From positions 1 through 64,000 of the forward strand of contig NZ_FRCT01000005.1 of NCBI RefSeq assembly GCF_900143025.1: DNA of 64,000 bases. The letters are read 5' to 3'. The notes under the pieces were generated by a model. The model saw only the letters and a list, made by a program, of their open reading frames with translations. It had not been told where the DNA came from and did no database searches. Position numbers and translations under genes: made by a program. Every line of letters starts with the position of its first letter. Within the stretch, counting starts at the first letter, position 1. This DNA comes from Ruminococcus flavefaciens (lineage in GTDB: Bacteria > Bacillota > Clostridia > Oscillospirales > Ruminococcaceae). Positions 15,622-24,581 of this stretch are shown piece after piece.

Positions 15622-16293
15622 ATGTATAAAACAAAGCACTCAGCGATCATTGCGGGAATACTGACACTTACATTTGCACCTGCTGTCGCCTTTAGCGGCA
15701 GTATATCAGGATATGCGGCAGATACAGATCAAATTGAGACCTATGGCGGCAAGAAAAAGATTGATACAGATGAATGGAAAGGTTCTGTGTCGGGATATTA
15801 CGGCGATGAAGTTGTTTTGCGCGGATATAAAGGCAATAAGGAAAATGTTGTGATACCGGAATATGTTGACGGATTCAGAGTGAAGGACTGTGATATCGCA
15901 TGGAATATCGTAAAGCTTGGCGGTCACTATTTCCACATTGACGCTACATGGGACGATATGGACAGTGAAAAAATATCGTATGACTGGTTTATGAAGTCGG
16001 ACGCAGAGCTGAAAGAAGCAGGCGGTGCTCACGGAAAATGGAAAATATATAAGCTTATGCCGCTTCACAGCTTTCAGAGCGATGTTATGCCCGAATGCAG
16101 ATACAGCTGCGGAGATCTCAATACAGACGGCGAGGTGGGAGTATCCGACCTTGTGAAGATGAGCAGGTACCTTCTGGGAAAAGAGACTATAAGTGATGAG
16201 GATCAGCCTCTGTCAGACCTTGATCTCAGCGGCAATACAGATATCTTTGATATGGTAAAGCTCAGGAAGCTGCTTCTGGATACTGCAAAATAG
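15622..16293 (+). CDS. Secreted dockerin protein with a truncated, probably inactive transglutaminase-like domain
   Basis: The 223-residue protein has a signal peptide (about 1-33). A short beta segment (VVLRGYKGNKENVVIPEYVDGF) resembles a single BspA-type leucine-rich repeat. The second half of a transglutaminase-like fold follows (AWNIVKLGGHYFHIDATWDD). The C-terminal dockerin (about 160-223) has the loops DLNTDGEVGVSD and DLSGNTDIFD. In intact relatives a catalytic Cys lies upstream and the block begins with HAWN; here the Cys region is missing and the residue is Ile (DIAWN). The second dockerin loop also looks weak. The promoter, RBS (AGAGG) and frame are intact, so it is probably expressed but not catalytic. 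Confidence 0.75.
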   Translation: MYKTKHSAIIAGILTLTFAPAVAFSGSISGYAADTDQIETYGGKKKIDTDEWKGSVSGYYGDEVVLRGYKGNKENVVIPEYVDGFRVKDCDIAWNIVKLGGHYFHIDATWDDMDSEKISYDWFMKSDAELKEAGGAHGKWKIYKLMPLHSFQSDVMPECRYSCGDLNTDGEVGVSDLVKMSRYLLGKETISDEDQPLSDLDLSGNTDIFDMVKLRKLLLDTAK

Positions 16294-16347
16294 TATAGTC
16301 GGCAGCAAATATCAACTGTTAGTTGAGTTTAATCTATTTTTATTCGC

Positions 16348-16376
16348 TTGAACTCTACCCGAGGTTGTGGTAGAAT
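16348..16376 (+). promoter_or_regulatory. Sigma-A promoter of the XRE regulator
   Basis: TTGAAC, 17 bases, TGG-TAGAAT. Confidence 0.7.
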
Positions 16377-16406
16377 GATTATAGAAACGAAAAGGTGAGA
16401 TGTAAG

Positions 16407-17303
16407 ATGGACAAAAACAGCACTTTCCGTATTAACCTTGTAAAACGCAGAAAAGCACTGGGGCTTACTCAGGAACAGCTTGCGGCACGGCTCAATGTTT
16501 CTCCGCAGGCGGTATCAAAATGGGAGAATTCCAGTTATCCCGACGGCGAGCTACTTCCGCGGCTTGCAAAGGAACTGAACATTTCACTGGATTCTCTTTT
16601 CGGAGTAAAGGTCATGGACAGCGAGCGCGATATCGAACAGCTCATAGATGATGAGATGCGCTCTGCTCACAAGGAAAAGCGTTCGGAGCTTTTTATGAAA
16701 ATGATGTATACTGCGCTCTGCGCCTGCAACCCAAATATAGATACAGTGGGCAGGCTGCGCAGCAGCTTTGAGCACGAGACCTTTGCAGGACTGAAAACAG
16801 ACCGCGAACTGGCACTTTCACGGCTCAATACCGACCTGAGGTATTTCTGTTTTCTTGAAGTTCCCGAAAAGGGCGTTAATTCCTACTTCGGCGACACAAC
16901 AAATATGGTAAGGCTGTTCAATACACTTGCAGACGATGATGCTATAAGTATAATAAGCTATCTCGGAGCAAGCGTAAGGAACAAGATGTTCTCGGTGGCA
17001 ATGATATCCGAAAAGCTGGATATCCCGTCTGAAAAAGTCCAGCATATCATCGACAGGCTCGACCGTTTCGGGCTTGTATGGCGCGTTTCTGCCGACCTTG
17101 ACGACAAGCCTGTCATACTCTACGGCTATACTCATCACACCTGTCTTACGCTGATACTGGTCCTTGCAAAGACCATTACCAACTATCTGAAGTACATGGA
17201 TCCCAACGTGGAGGAATGGGAGCGTGGAGCTTTCAGGCGTGAGAACGGTGAACAGGACGAGATAGTACCGCAGGTGCCGTGGTGGAAGGAAGGCGAGCTG
17301 TAG
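16407..17303 (+). CDS. XRE-family regulator with a C-terminal winged-helix-like region
   Basis: The 298-residue protein has an N-terminal Cro/C1 helix-turn-helix at about 5-60 (RRKALGLTQEQLAARLNVS, SPQAVSKWENSSYPD). An Asp/Glu-rich linker leads to a long second domain. Its segment MISEKLDIPSEKVQHIIDRL looks like an ArsR-type winged helix, and the C-terminus is rich in Trp. AAGGTG 9 bases before the ATG at 16407 decides the start over a GTG at 16395. It lies 77 bases upstream of the GH44 gene in the same direction and might regulate it, but no operator was identified. Confidence 0.85.
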   Translation: MDKNSTFRINLVKRRKALGLTQEQLAARLNVSPQAVSKWENSSYPDGELLPRLAKELNISLDSLFGVKVMDSERDIEQLIDDEMRSAHKEKRSELFMKMMYTALCACNPNIDTVGRLRSSFEHETFAGLKTDRELALSRLNTDLRYFCFLEVPEKGVNSYFGDTTNMVRLFNTLADDDAISIISYLGASVRNKMFSVAMISEKLDIPSEKVQHIIDRLDRFGLVWRVSADLDDKPVILYGYTHHTCLTLILVLAKTITNYLKYMDPNVEEWERGAFRRENGEQDEIVPQVPWWKEGEL

Positions 17304-17380
17304 ACGATAACAGCGTGAGCTGTTAATAAAATTATCCGCTCCGACGGCATTACGGCAGCGGAAAAACAGGAGGAAAAAAC

Positions 17381-19849
17381 ATGAAAAAGAAAGCAGCGTT
17401 TCTTGCAGCCGTTGTTATGACAGGCTGCGCAGTAACTGCACCAATGAGCGATATCCCTGCTAATACCGCAAATGCAGCAGGCGGCTATGATATGAATATC
17501 ACAGTCGATCTCAAGGGGGAAAGAAAAGAGATATCTCCCCTTATCTATGGCGTGAACCAGTATACCACTAATCTCAAGGACGTGAAAACAAATGCAGTCC
17601 GTCAGGGCGGCAACCGTATGACAGCTTACAACTGGGAGACAAACGCTTCCAATGCAGGCAGCGACTGGAAGCACAGCTCGGACACAAATCTCTCGGAATC
17701 AAATGATCCTGCCGACTGCGTTCAGGTACTCTCAAAGGACGCAGCAAAGAACAATGTAGGCTACAAGCTTACAACATTACAGCTTGCAGGCTATGTTTCG
17801 GCAGATAAGGACGGCACAGTAACAGAGGAGGAGAAGGCTCCTTCAAAGCGCTGGAACAAGGTGGTTCTCACAAAAGGCTCGGATTTTGCCGATACTCCCG
17901 ACCTTACAGACGGCGTAGTCTACATGGACGAGTACGTAAACTACATCATCAAGAAGCTTGGAAATTCAAAGTCTGAGACAGGTATACAGGGCTACAGCCT
18001 TGATAATGAGCCTGTTCTTTGGAACGATACCCACAGCAGAATGCACCCCGAGCCTGTAACTATCAAGGAGCTTGGTGAAAAGTCCATAGAAATGGCTAAG
18101 AACGTAAAGAAGCTGGATCCCGACGCAGAGGTGTTCGGACCTGCTCTCTACGGCTATACAGCTTTCGACCATCTCGATGACGATGATGAGCATACAGAGT
18201 GGGAAGAGGTAAAGGCTGCAAATAACTATCACTGGTATCTTGACTGCTACCTTGACCAGATGAAAAAGGCTTCTGATGAAGCAGGTACAAGACTTCTTGA
18301 TGTACTCGACGTACACTACTACTCAGAGTCTGCAAGAAAAGGCATCGAGGACAGACTCCAGTCTGTACGTACTCTTTATGAAAAAGGCTTTAAGGAGAAC
18401 AGCTGGATAGGTCAGTGGTGCATGGAGAATGTTCCGATACTTCCTACGATACAGGCTTCTATCGACAAGTACTATCCGGGCACTAAGCTTGGTATCTCAG
18501 AGTACAACTTCGGCGGTGGAAATGATGCTTCGGGTACTATCGCACAGGTCGAGGCACTTGGCTGCTATGCGGATCAGGGCGTTTATTTCGCTTCACTCTG
18601 GGGCGGCGATCCTTTCATCGTTGCAGGTATCAACCTTTACACCAACTATGACGGCAAGGGCGGCTGCTTCGGTGATACACTTATCCCTGCAAAGACAGAG
18701 GATGTTTCAAAGTCAAGCACCTATGCGGCTGTAAATGCAAAGGACGACTCAAAGGTGACTGTAATGGTCACAAACAAGGACCTGAAGGAAGCTGAGAATG
18801 CAGTTATCGACCTCAAAAACACAGATAACAAGTACAAATCAGCAGCCGTATACGCTATTTACGGCGATGACGAGCAGATAAAGCTTATCGACGTAGTTAA
18901 GGACGTAAAGGATAACAAGGTAAATGTAGAGCTTCCTGCTTTCTCTGCTGCTATGGTAGTAGTTTCCGACAAGGCTGACGCTTTTGACGGACTCAAGACC
19001 TATGCTGAGACCAAGACAGAGACAGTTACAAAGGAATACACAGATATCAAGTCAATGACAAACGACAAGGGCTTCGTTGTAGTTCCTATTGAGGACGCTA
19101 AGCACCTTTCAAAGATAATCATAAACGGCAATGTTACTTCAAGTGCAGGCTCGGGCTGGGGAACAGCAGGCTGTGCAGTATGTATCAATGCTGTTTCGGA
19201 CGCAGGCGAGAACTTCTGGACATACAAGAGCTACAGCCTCAATCTGGGCAATTCTACAGCTACAGTCAAGTTTGACGGCATACTCAACAAGGAAACAGGC
19301 GAGGGTGCTGACAAGGTAGTTGAGGAGCTTAAAGCTACAGTTGCTGACGGCAAGATAGAGCTTCAGAAGTGGTGGGACGCTTCCGAAAAGGGCGAGGCTT
19401 CCGTAGAAGATGTTATTGCAGTCGATTACAAGAGCGTGCAGGTAGTATATGAGTATGCACAGGGCGAAACACCAACAGTAAAGCCTGATACTACAACAAC
19501 CACAACTACTGCTGTAACAACTACATCAAAAACTACAACAACTTCTGCTGAAACTACAACTTCAACTGTTGCTTCAACAACAGTAACCACATCAAGTACA
19601 CCTGCTGACGTTAAGTACGGCGATGCTAACTGCGACGGTGAGGTAGACCTTTCAGACGCTGTACTCATCATGCAGAGCCTTGCAAATCCTAACAAATATG
19701 GTCTTACTGGTGCAGACAAGACTCATATCACAGAAAAGGGCTCAAAGAATGCTGACGTATACAACACAGGTGACGGCGTAACTACAAATGACGCAGTTTC
19801 AATTCAGAAATACCTGCTCAAGCTTATTCCTTCACTTCCCGAAAAGTGA
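17381..19849 (+). CDS. GH44 endoglucanase/xyloglucanase with carbohydrate-binding-like module and dockerin
   Basis: This is an 822-residue secreted cellulosomal enzyme. The signal peptide covers 1-33 (ending ANA). The GH44 catalytic region spans about 35-545. The acid/base Glu is in YSLDNEP (E210) and the nucleophile in GISEYNFGG (E374); VRQGGNRMTAYNWE is also typical of GH44. A module of about 150 residues (about 550-690) follows, in the place where rumen GH44 enzymes carry a beta-glucan-binding CBM. Then come a Thr-rich linker (about 700-738) and a dockerin (about 742-822) with DANCDGEVDLSD and a long insert before the second, Thr-Asn-Asp loop. GH44 enzymes cut mixed beta-1,4-glucans. The RBS is AGGAGG. 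A hairpin (AACAGC/GCTGTT) lies in the 77-base gap upstream. Confidence 0.93.
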   Translation: MKKKAAFLAAVVMTGCAVTAPMSDIPANTANAAGGYDMNITVDLKGERKEISPLIYGVNQYTTNLKDVKTNAVRQGGNRMTAYNWETNASNAGSDWKHSSDTNLSESNDPADCVQVLSKDAAKNNVGYKLTTLQLAGYVSADKDGTVTEEEKAPSKRWNKVVLTKGSDFADTPDLTDGVVYMDEYVNYIIKKLGNSKSETGIQGYSLDNEPVLWNDTHSRMHPEPVTIKELGEKSIEMAKNVKKLDPDAEVFGPALYGYTAFDHLDDDDEHTEWEEVKAANNYHWYLDCYLDQMKKASDEAGTRLLDVLDVHYYSESARKGIEDRLQSVRTLYEKGFKENSWIGQWCMENVPILPTIQASIDKYYPGTKLGISEYNFGGGNDASGTIAQVEALGCYADQGVYFASLWGGDPFIVAGINLYTNYDGKGGCFGDTLIPAKTEDVSKSSTYAAVNAKDDSKVTVMVTNKDLKEAENAVIDLKNTDNKYKSAAVYAIYGDDEQIKLIDVVKDVKDNKVNVELPAFSAAMVVVSDKADAFDGLKTYAETKTETVTKEYTDIKSMTNDKGFVVVPIEDAKHLSKIIINGNVTSSAGSGWGTAGCAVCINAVSDAGENFWTYKSYSLNLGNSTATVKFDGILNKETGEGADKVVEELKATVADGKIELQKWWDASEKGEASVEDVIAVDYKSVQVVYEYAQGETPTVKPDTTTTTTTAVTTTSKTTTTSAETTTSTVASTTVTTSSTPADVKYGDANCDGEVDLSDAVLIMQSLANPNKYGLTGADKTHITEKGSKNADVYNTGDGVTTNDAVSIQKYLLKLIPSLPEK

Positions 19850-19875
19850 TATCCTTATTTTAATACCTCTCATTT

Positions 19876-19903
19876 AAAAGGACTCCGTAAGGAGTCCTTT
19901 TGC
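19876..19903 (+). terminator. Terminator of the GH44 gene
   Basis: The stem AAAGGACTCC/GGAGTCCTTT with a 4-base loop is followed by T residues. Confidence 0.9.
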
Positions 19904-19921
19904 ATTATCTGTATGAATTCC

Positions 19922-19950
19922 TTGACATTGTCTGTTGTGTGTGATATAAT
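19922..19950 (+). promoter_or_regulatory. Sigma-A promoter of the isochorismatase-like gene
   Basis: TTGACA, 17 bases, TGA-TATAAT: a perfect match. Confidence 0.88.
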
Positions 19951-19985
19951 ACATTTAACCAAAATGCGGAAAAGAGGGCATGAAA

Positions 19986-20504
19986 ATGGCAGGCAAAAAA
20001 GCGCTTATCGTAATTGATATGCAGAATGACTATCTCTGGGACAAGAGAATGAAGAAATTCAGCTACGACACGGAAAAGCTAACAGCAGAGGTAAACAGGA
20101 GCATCAATGAATTTCATGCAAACGGCGACGATGTTATATATATCGCGCAGATGTTCCCGAATATCATCACAAACAAGTGGTTCATCGGTTTCTCCATAAA
20201 GGGAACTGAGGGTGCGGAGCTTTATAAGGGCATGGATAAGGTCTCTGACCTGTATTTCGAGAAAAATCTCCCTGATACCTTTACAGCTTCAAAATTCAAA
20301 GAGCATATGAAGGCACAGGGCTATTCTGAGGTTGTGCTGTGCGGACTTGATGAGTGCGGCTGTGTAGGGGCTACGGCAAAGGGCGCAGTCAAAGCAGGAC
20401 TTACAGTAAGCATAATCGAAAAGAGCACAGGCTGTCGTTTCCCTGATGCAAAGCAGAAGAAAATGAGGGAAAAGCTGAGATCTCTTGGAGTAAAATACAT
20501 ATAA
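19986..20504 (+). CDS. Isochorismatase-family cysteine hydrolase
   Basis: The 172-residue protein shows the catalytic triad context of the family: Asp in VIDMQNDYL, a Lys in the central region, and Cys in CGLDECGCVGATAKGA. Members hydrolyse nicotinamide, isochorismate or related amides. The DECGC block is unusual, so the substrate is uncertain. The ATG at 19986 has AGAGGG 7 bases upstream; an ATG at 19980 would be too close to that site. It stands alone between its promoter and a bidirectional terminator. Confidence 0.88.
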   Translation: MAGKKALIVIDMQNDYLWDKRMKKFSYDTEKLTAEVNRSINEFHANGDDVIYIAQMFPNIITNKWFIGFSIKGTEGAELYKGMDKVSDLYFEKNLPDTFTASKFKEHMKAQGYSEVVLCGLDECGCVGATAKGAVKAGLTVSIIEKSTGCRFPDAKQKKMREKLRSLGVKYI

Positions 20505-20510
20505 TAAAAC

Positions 20511-20542
20511 AAAAAACGGAAGGCAATAGCCTTCCGTTTTTA
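20511..20542. terminator. Bidirectional terminator between convergent genes
   Basis: The stem AAAACGGAAGGC/GCCTTCCGTTTT has A/T runs on both sides and serves the hydrolase and the diguanylate cyclase. Confidence 0.9.
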
Positions 20543-20545
20543 TAT

Positions 20546-21658
20546 TCAGTCTGTAAATTCCGTGTGGTTCTTACCGTTGTTTTTGCCTTTGTAAAGGCGC
20601 TTGTCGGCTTTAGTGATAACGCTGTCGATCTTGTCGGTCTGTATTCCCGTATTTACGCCAAATGTCATGGTAACACCGAATTCGCAGTCCTCTATCTCGA
20701 AAATATGCGCTCTCAGAGACTTGTGTATCTTTTCCGTGAAGTCAACACCGTCTTTGATAGTGGCTTCGGGGATAACAAAGAGGAACTCCTCACCGCCCCA
20801 GCGGGCAGCATAGCCTCCCTTTGGGATAAGGCTTATAAAGAGATTTGCTACATAGACAAGTACCTTATCGCCGATATCATGTCCGTAGGTATCGTTTATC
20901 TTCTTGAAATTATCGATATCTCCGATGCCGATAACATAGCTTGTAGTAGTTGTGGGACATTCTCTGCGGATAGTTCTTATATTCTCGTTCATGGCACGGC
21001 GGTTGTAAAGCTGTGTAAGAGGATCTATTGAAGCGAGGTTCTTGAATGTCTCACGCTGGCTGACCAGCTTGAACTCCATATATTCGTGCTGAAGCATATA
21101 GCTTGCAGATGCGAATACCATAACGAATGCGCCGATGAAAACGTTGGTCAAATGCATGGCTCTGAGGATTCCTTCATCTTCAAGAGGGTATTTTAAAACA
21201 GTTTCTTCGGTCACGGTGATTTTCAGGTATATGTACATACCCATTGATATGAAAGTTACTATGAAAGGTATATAAAAGCGTTTGCCTTGAGTAAGGAAGG
21301 TTGCAGGGATTATCAGCAGCAGGAACATTCCGAAATCGGGCTTCCAGCCGAGAAGATACGTGGCATAAACCGCATGAGCTATGATCTCGAGATCGGAGAG
21401 GTACACCAACATACTTTTTTCACTTTTCAGGATCGGTACTAAGATAAGTGTCGTTACGTAAAAAGCAATGCTTCCTATGTTAAAATACACCATTTCCTTT
21501 ACGTTCAGCATATAAAACATGATCAAGTAGGAAATGTGTGCGAAAAGGCAGCCGCAAAGTCCTATTACATATATCGCCTTTTCATGTGTTTTGTCAAAAA
21601 AATGCTGATGATCTTCTACAAACTCACGCAGGATTTCCGAACTTTTTCGGAAGGTCAT
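20546..21658 (-). CDS. Membrane-bound diguanylate cyclase (GGDEF)
   Basis: The 370-residue protein has about six membrane helices in the first 200 residues. A GGDEF domain follows, with the active-site motif GGEEF in AARWGGEEFLFV, the metal site DIDNFKKINDTYGHDIGD, and DPLTQLYNRRAMN at its start. It makes cyclic di-GMP from GTP. The usual inhibitory RxxD site four residues before GGEEF is not present. The start is uncertain between ATG 21658 and GTG 21670; the GTG sits too close to the nearest Shine-Dalgarno-like sequence. Confidence 0.92.
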   Translation of the reverse strand: MTFRKSSEILREFVEDHQHFFDKTHEKAIYVIGLCGCLFAHISYLIMFYMLNVKEMVYFNIGSIAFYVTTLILVPILKSEKSMLVYLSDLEIIAHAVYATYLLGWKPDFGMFLLLIIPATFLTQGKRFYIPFIVTFISMGMYIYLKITVTEETVLKYPLEDEGILRAMHLTNVFIGAFVMVFASASYMLQHEYMEFKLVSQRETFKNLASIDPLTQLYNRRAMNENIRTIRRECPTTTTSYVIGIGDIDNFKKINDTYGHDIGDKVLVYVANLFISLIPKGGYAARWGGEEFLFVIPEATIKDGVDFTEKIHKSLRAHIFEIEDCEFGVTMTFGVNTGIQTDKIDSVITKADKRLYKGKNNGKNHTEFTD

Positions 21659-21938
21659 AAACAGTGTCACTTCCCTTCGGGTGAGTTTTTTCTCATTTAA
21701 ATTTACTCATAAAAAATCTATTATACAATAGTATACACCAAAGCAATACAAATTTCAATAAATAAATTGTAAAAAATAGCCTGTACAGGAAAAAATAATA
21801 AACACTGATGTTTTTTCGGCTTTATATGGTGGATAGGGGAAGAGTAAAAACTTTTGAGCACGAAAGCGCAATTTATGTAAAAAATGACGTAGCGCAGCAA
21901 TTTCTGACTATATGCATAAAATGTTATTTTTCCGAATT

Positions 21939-22406
21939 TCAGCCAATTGCAGGTGGATTTTCAGATAAATATTTATCCAGTATCTCGGCAGCGGTGCGAA
22001 CGAATTTAACACATGGGCGGACCTTGTAATATTCTTCCGTGCGCTTTTCGGGTTCTGGAGTGCTTGTTACATTCAAGCCCTTCAGCAGTTCGCGGCAAAT
22101 TATAGTTTCATGTGCTTCCTTGAACTGAGAGGCGAGAAGCTGTATTCTCTTGTAATGCTCGGATTTATCCTCATGTGAGAAGCTTTCGCCGGGACCGTAT
22201 AATATGCCGGCTATCATAAACATAGCGGAGCAGGTGCCGCATACCTCCCGCATACGTCCCATTCCTCCGCCGAATGAGGAGGAAAGCTTTACGGCAAGTT
22301 CATTGTCAAGACCTGTTACATCGTTGAAAGCCGCAAGTACTGACTGAGCACAGTTAAGCCCTCCTGCAAAAAGCTGACAGGCTTTTTCTGCGTGATCGTA
22401 TTTCAT
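21939..22406 (-). CDS. C_GCAxxG_C_C family putative redox protein, second copy
   Basis: The 155-residue protein has the full Cys set of the family: GGLNCAQSVLAAF, GGGMGRMREVCGTCSAM, ICRELL and a late RPCVKFV before AAEILDKYL. It keeps the CGTC pair that the shorter copy at 15103-15456 lacks. The ATG at 22406 follows TAGGAG; longer upstream reading has no support. It is probably redox or metal related, function unknown. It diverges from the NifU-like/GGGtGRT pair across a 225-base region. Confidence 0.85.
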   Translation of the reverse strand: MKYDHAEKACQLFAGGLNCAQSVLAAFNDVTGLDNELAVKLSSSFGGGMGRMREVCGTCSAMFMIAGILYGPGESFSHEDKSEHYKRIQLLASQFKEAHETIICRELLKGLNVTSTPEPEKRTEEYYKVRPCVKFVRTAAEILDKYLSENPPAIG

Positions 22407-22439
22407 AAAAACAGCTCCTAAATAGTATTCATTGAGATT

Positions 22440-22468
22440 ATTATATAGCTTTTTTTGTACAAAAACAA
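22440..22468 (-). promoter_or_regulatory. Sigma-A promoter of the second C_GCAxxG_C_C gene
   Basis: Minus-strand TTGTTT, 17 bases, TATAAT. Confidence 0.6.
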
Positions 22469-22543
22469 GGGCAGGAGAGCAAAAAAACAAATAAAATGTT
22501 AGAATATGCTAACGATGAAGGATTTTATTTTTGAGCTTTTTTC

Positions 22544-22572
22544 TTGATTAACCTACTGAAATGTAGTATAAT
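22544..22572 (+). promoter_or_regulatory. Sigma-A promoter of the NifU-like/GGGtGRT operon
   Basis: TTGATT, 17 bases, TATAAT, followed by a leader of about 50 bases. Confidence 0.75.
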
Positions 22573-22631
22573 ATTTACTGTATGCAAGGGCAGTTTATTC
22601 GGCTGTCTAAAAACCGAAAGGAGTATTTATA

Positions 22632-23324
22632 ATGATTTATTCGCACGAAGTTGAAACAATGTGCCCGATCGCACAGGGCGTTGCTCACGGCGCAGCTCCG
22701 ATACCTGAGGAAGCAAAATGGGTAAAGGCTAAGGAGATAAAGGATATTTCCGGATTTACACACGGTATTGGCTGGTGTGCACCTCAGCAGGGTACCTGCA
22801 AGCTCACACTTAACGTTAAGGAAGGTGTTATCCAGGAAGCTCTCGTTGAGACTATCGGATGCTCAGGTATGACTCACTCCGCTGCTATGGCTGCTGAGAT
22901 CCTCCCGGGCAGAACAATTCTTGAAGCTCTTAACACAGACCTTGTTTGTGATGCTATAAACACAGCTATGAGAGAGCTCTTCCTCCAGATCGTTTACGGA
23001 CGTTCACAGTCTGCATTCTCTGAGGGCGGTCTCGTTATCGGTGCAGGTCTTGAGGACCTCGGTAAGGGACTCCGTTCACAGATCGGTACTACATACGGTA
23101 CTCTCAAGAAGGGACCACGTTACCTCGAACTCACAGACGGATATATTACAGGTCTTGCTCTTAATGAGGACGACGAGATCATCGGCTATAAGTTTATCAA
23201 CTTTGGTAAGATGATGGACTTTATCAAGGCAGGCGATGACGCAAACACTGCATTTGAAAAGGCTCAGGGCCAGTACGGCAGAGTTGCTGACGCAGTTAAG
23301 ATCGTTGATCCAAGAAAAGACTAA
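22632..23324 (+). CDS. NifU/IscU-like iron-sulfur scaffold-related protein
   Basis: The 230-residue protein contains an IscU-like core: ETIGCSGMTHSAAMAAEIL (C77) corresponds to the Cys block of IscU, with further cysteines at 11, 49, 56 and 106. A C-terminal extension of about 90 residues is absent from IscU. It is followed 14 bases later by the GGGtGRT gene, a pairing I know from other Clostridia. Cluster assembly or storage is the likely role, but the pair is not characterised as far as I know. Codon use is strongly biased (CTC, GCT, GGT, AAG), like rpoB in this window, suggesting high expression. It has its own promoter at 22544-22572. Confidence 0.85.
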   Translation: MIYSHEVETMCPIAQGVAHGAAPIPEEAKWVKAKEIKDISGFTHGIGWCAPQQGTCKLTLNVKEGVIQEALVETIGCSGMTHSAAMAAEILPGRTILEALNTDLVCDAINTAMRELFLQIVYGRSQSAFSEGGLVIGAGLEDLGKGLRSQIGTTYGTLKKGPRYLELTDGYITGLALNEDDEIIGYKFINFGKMMDFIKAGDDANTAFEKAQGQYGRVADAVKIVDPRKD

Positions 23325-23338
23325 GGAGGACTTGTAAA

Positions 23339-24337
23339 ATGGCTTTATTTGAATCATATGAGAGACGCGAGAAGCAGATTCTCGCTGTTCTTAAAGAATA
23401 CGGTATCAGTTCTATCGAAGAGTGTGCTGACGTATGCAAGGCTAAGGGTCTCGACATCTACAAGATGGTAGAGGGTATCCAGCCAATTTGTTTTGAAAAT
23501 GCAAAGTGGGCTTACACAGTAGGCTGCGCTATCGCTATAAAGAAGGGCTGCAAGAGAGCTGCTGACGCTGCTGCAGCTATCGGTGAAGGCCTCCAGGCTT
23601 TCTGTATCCCTGGTTCAGTTGCTGACCAGCGTAAGGTTGGTCTCGGCCACGGTAACCTCGGCAAGATGCTTCTCGAAGAAGATACAGAGTGTTTCGCATT
23701 CCTCGCAGGTCACGAGTCATTCGCTGCTGCTGAAGGTGCTATCGGTATTGCTGAGAAGGCAAACAAGGTTCGTCAGAAGCCTCTCCGTGTAATCCTTAAC
23801 GGTCTCGGCAAGGACGCTGCTCAGATCATTGCTCGTATCAACGGATTCACATATGTTGAGACAGAGATGGACTACGCTACAGGCGAAGTTAAGGAAGTAT
23901 TCCGCAAGGCTTACTCAAACGGTCTCCGTGCTAAGGTTAACTGCTACGGTGCAAACGACGTAAGAGAAGGCGTTGCTATCATGTGGAAGGAAAACGTTGA
24001 CGTTTCTATCACAGGTAACTCAACTAACCCAACACGTTTCCAGCACCCAGTTGCAGGTACATACAAGAAGGAGCGCGTTGACGCTGGCAAGAAGTACTTC
24101 TCAGTTGCTTCAGGCGGCGGTACAGGACGTACACTCCACCCAGATAACATGGCAGCAGGCCCTGCTTCATACGGTATGACAGATACTCTCGGCCGTATGC
24201 ACTCTGACGCTCAGTTCGCAGGTTCTTCATCTGTTCCTGCTCACGTTGAGATGATGGGTCTTATCGGTATGGGCAACAACCCGATGGTTGGTGCAACAGT
24301 TGCTTGCGCAGTTGCTGTTGAAGAGGCTATGAAGTAA
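23339..24337 (+). CDS. GGGtGRT family protein (uncharacterised)
   Basis: The 332-residue protein carries the name-giving motif SGGGTGRTLHPDN at about 260-272. Conserved Gly-rich stretches include GLGHGNLGKML, GHESFAAAEGA and GLIGMGNNPMVGATVACAVAVEEA. Cysteines lie near the N-terminal half (ECADVCK, PICFENAKWAYTVGC, AFCIPGS). The family is conserved in anaerobes without an assigned activity. It is cotranscribed with the NifU-like gene (14-base gap, AGGAGG RBS) and shares its strong codon bias. A role with iron-sulfur clusters or a redox cofactor is an inference from the pairing. Confidence 0.85.
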   Translation: MALFESYERREKQILAVLKEYGISSIEECADVCKAKGLDIYKMVEGIQPICFENAKWAYTVGCAIAIKKGCKRAADAAAAIGEGLQAFCIPGSVADQRKVGLGHGNLGKMLLEEDTECFAFLAGHESFAAAEGAIGIAEKANKVRQKPLRVILNGLGKDAAQIIARINGFTYVETEMDYATGEVKEVFRKAYSNGLRAKVNCYGANDVREGVAIMWKENVDVSITGNSTNPTRFQHPVAGTYKKERVDAGKKYFSVASGGGTGRTLHPDNMAAGPASYGMTDTLGRMHSDAQFAGSSSVPAHVEMMGLIGMGNNPMVGATVACAVAVEEAMK

Positions 24338-24368
24338 TAGCTAAACGGCTATAATACGATAAATAACG

Positions 24369-24405
24369 AAATCCTGACAAGTCTTATGATTTGTCAGGAT
24401 TTTAT
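24369..24405 (+). terminator. Terminator of the NifU-like/GGGtGRT operon
   Basis: The stem AAATCCTGACAA/TTGTCAGGATTT is followed by TTATT. Confidence 0.85.
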
Positions 24406-24581
24406 TATTTTTGAAGCAGATACTGTGTTTTGTCACCCGTTTGTCACCCTAAGTTTATTTTTTGTGGCACATATATGCTTCTTACTCAGAAAAGGCTGAA
24501 CGCTATTATAATGCTTGATGTAAACACAAAACGAAATTGCTCGGTTCAAGAGAGCTTTATTCTTTACAGATATCTCAATTA

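Noticed and set aside
16321-17380. XRE regulator as a toxin-antitoxin antitoxin
   Set aside because: No small toxin-like gene is adjacent; the neighbour is a large GH44 enzyme.
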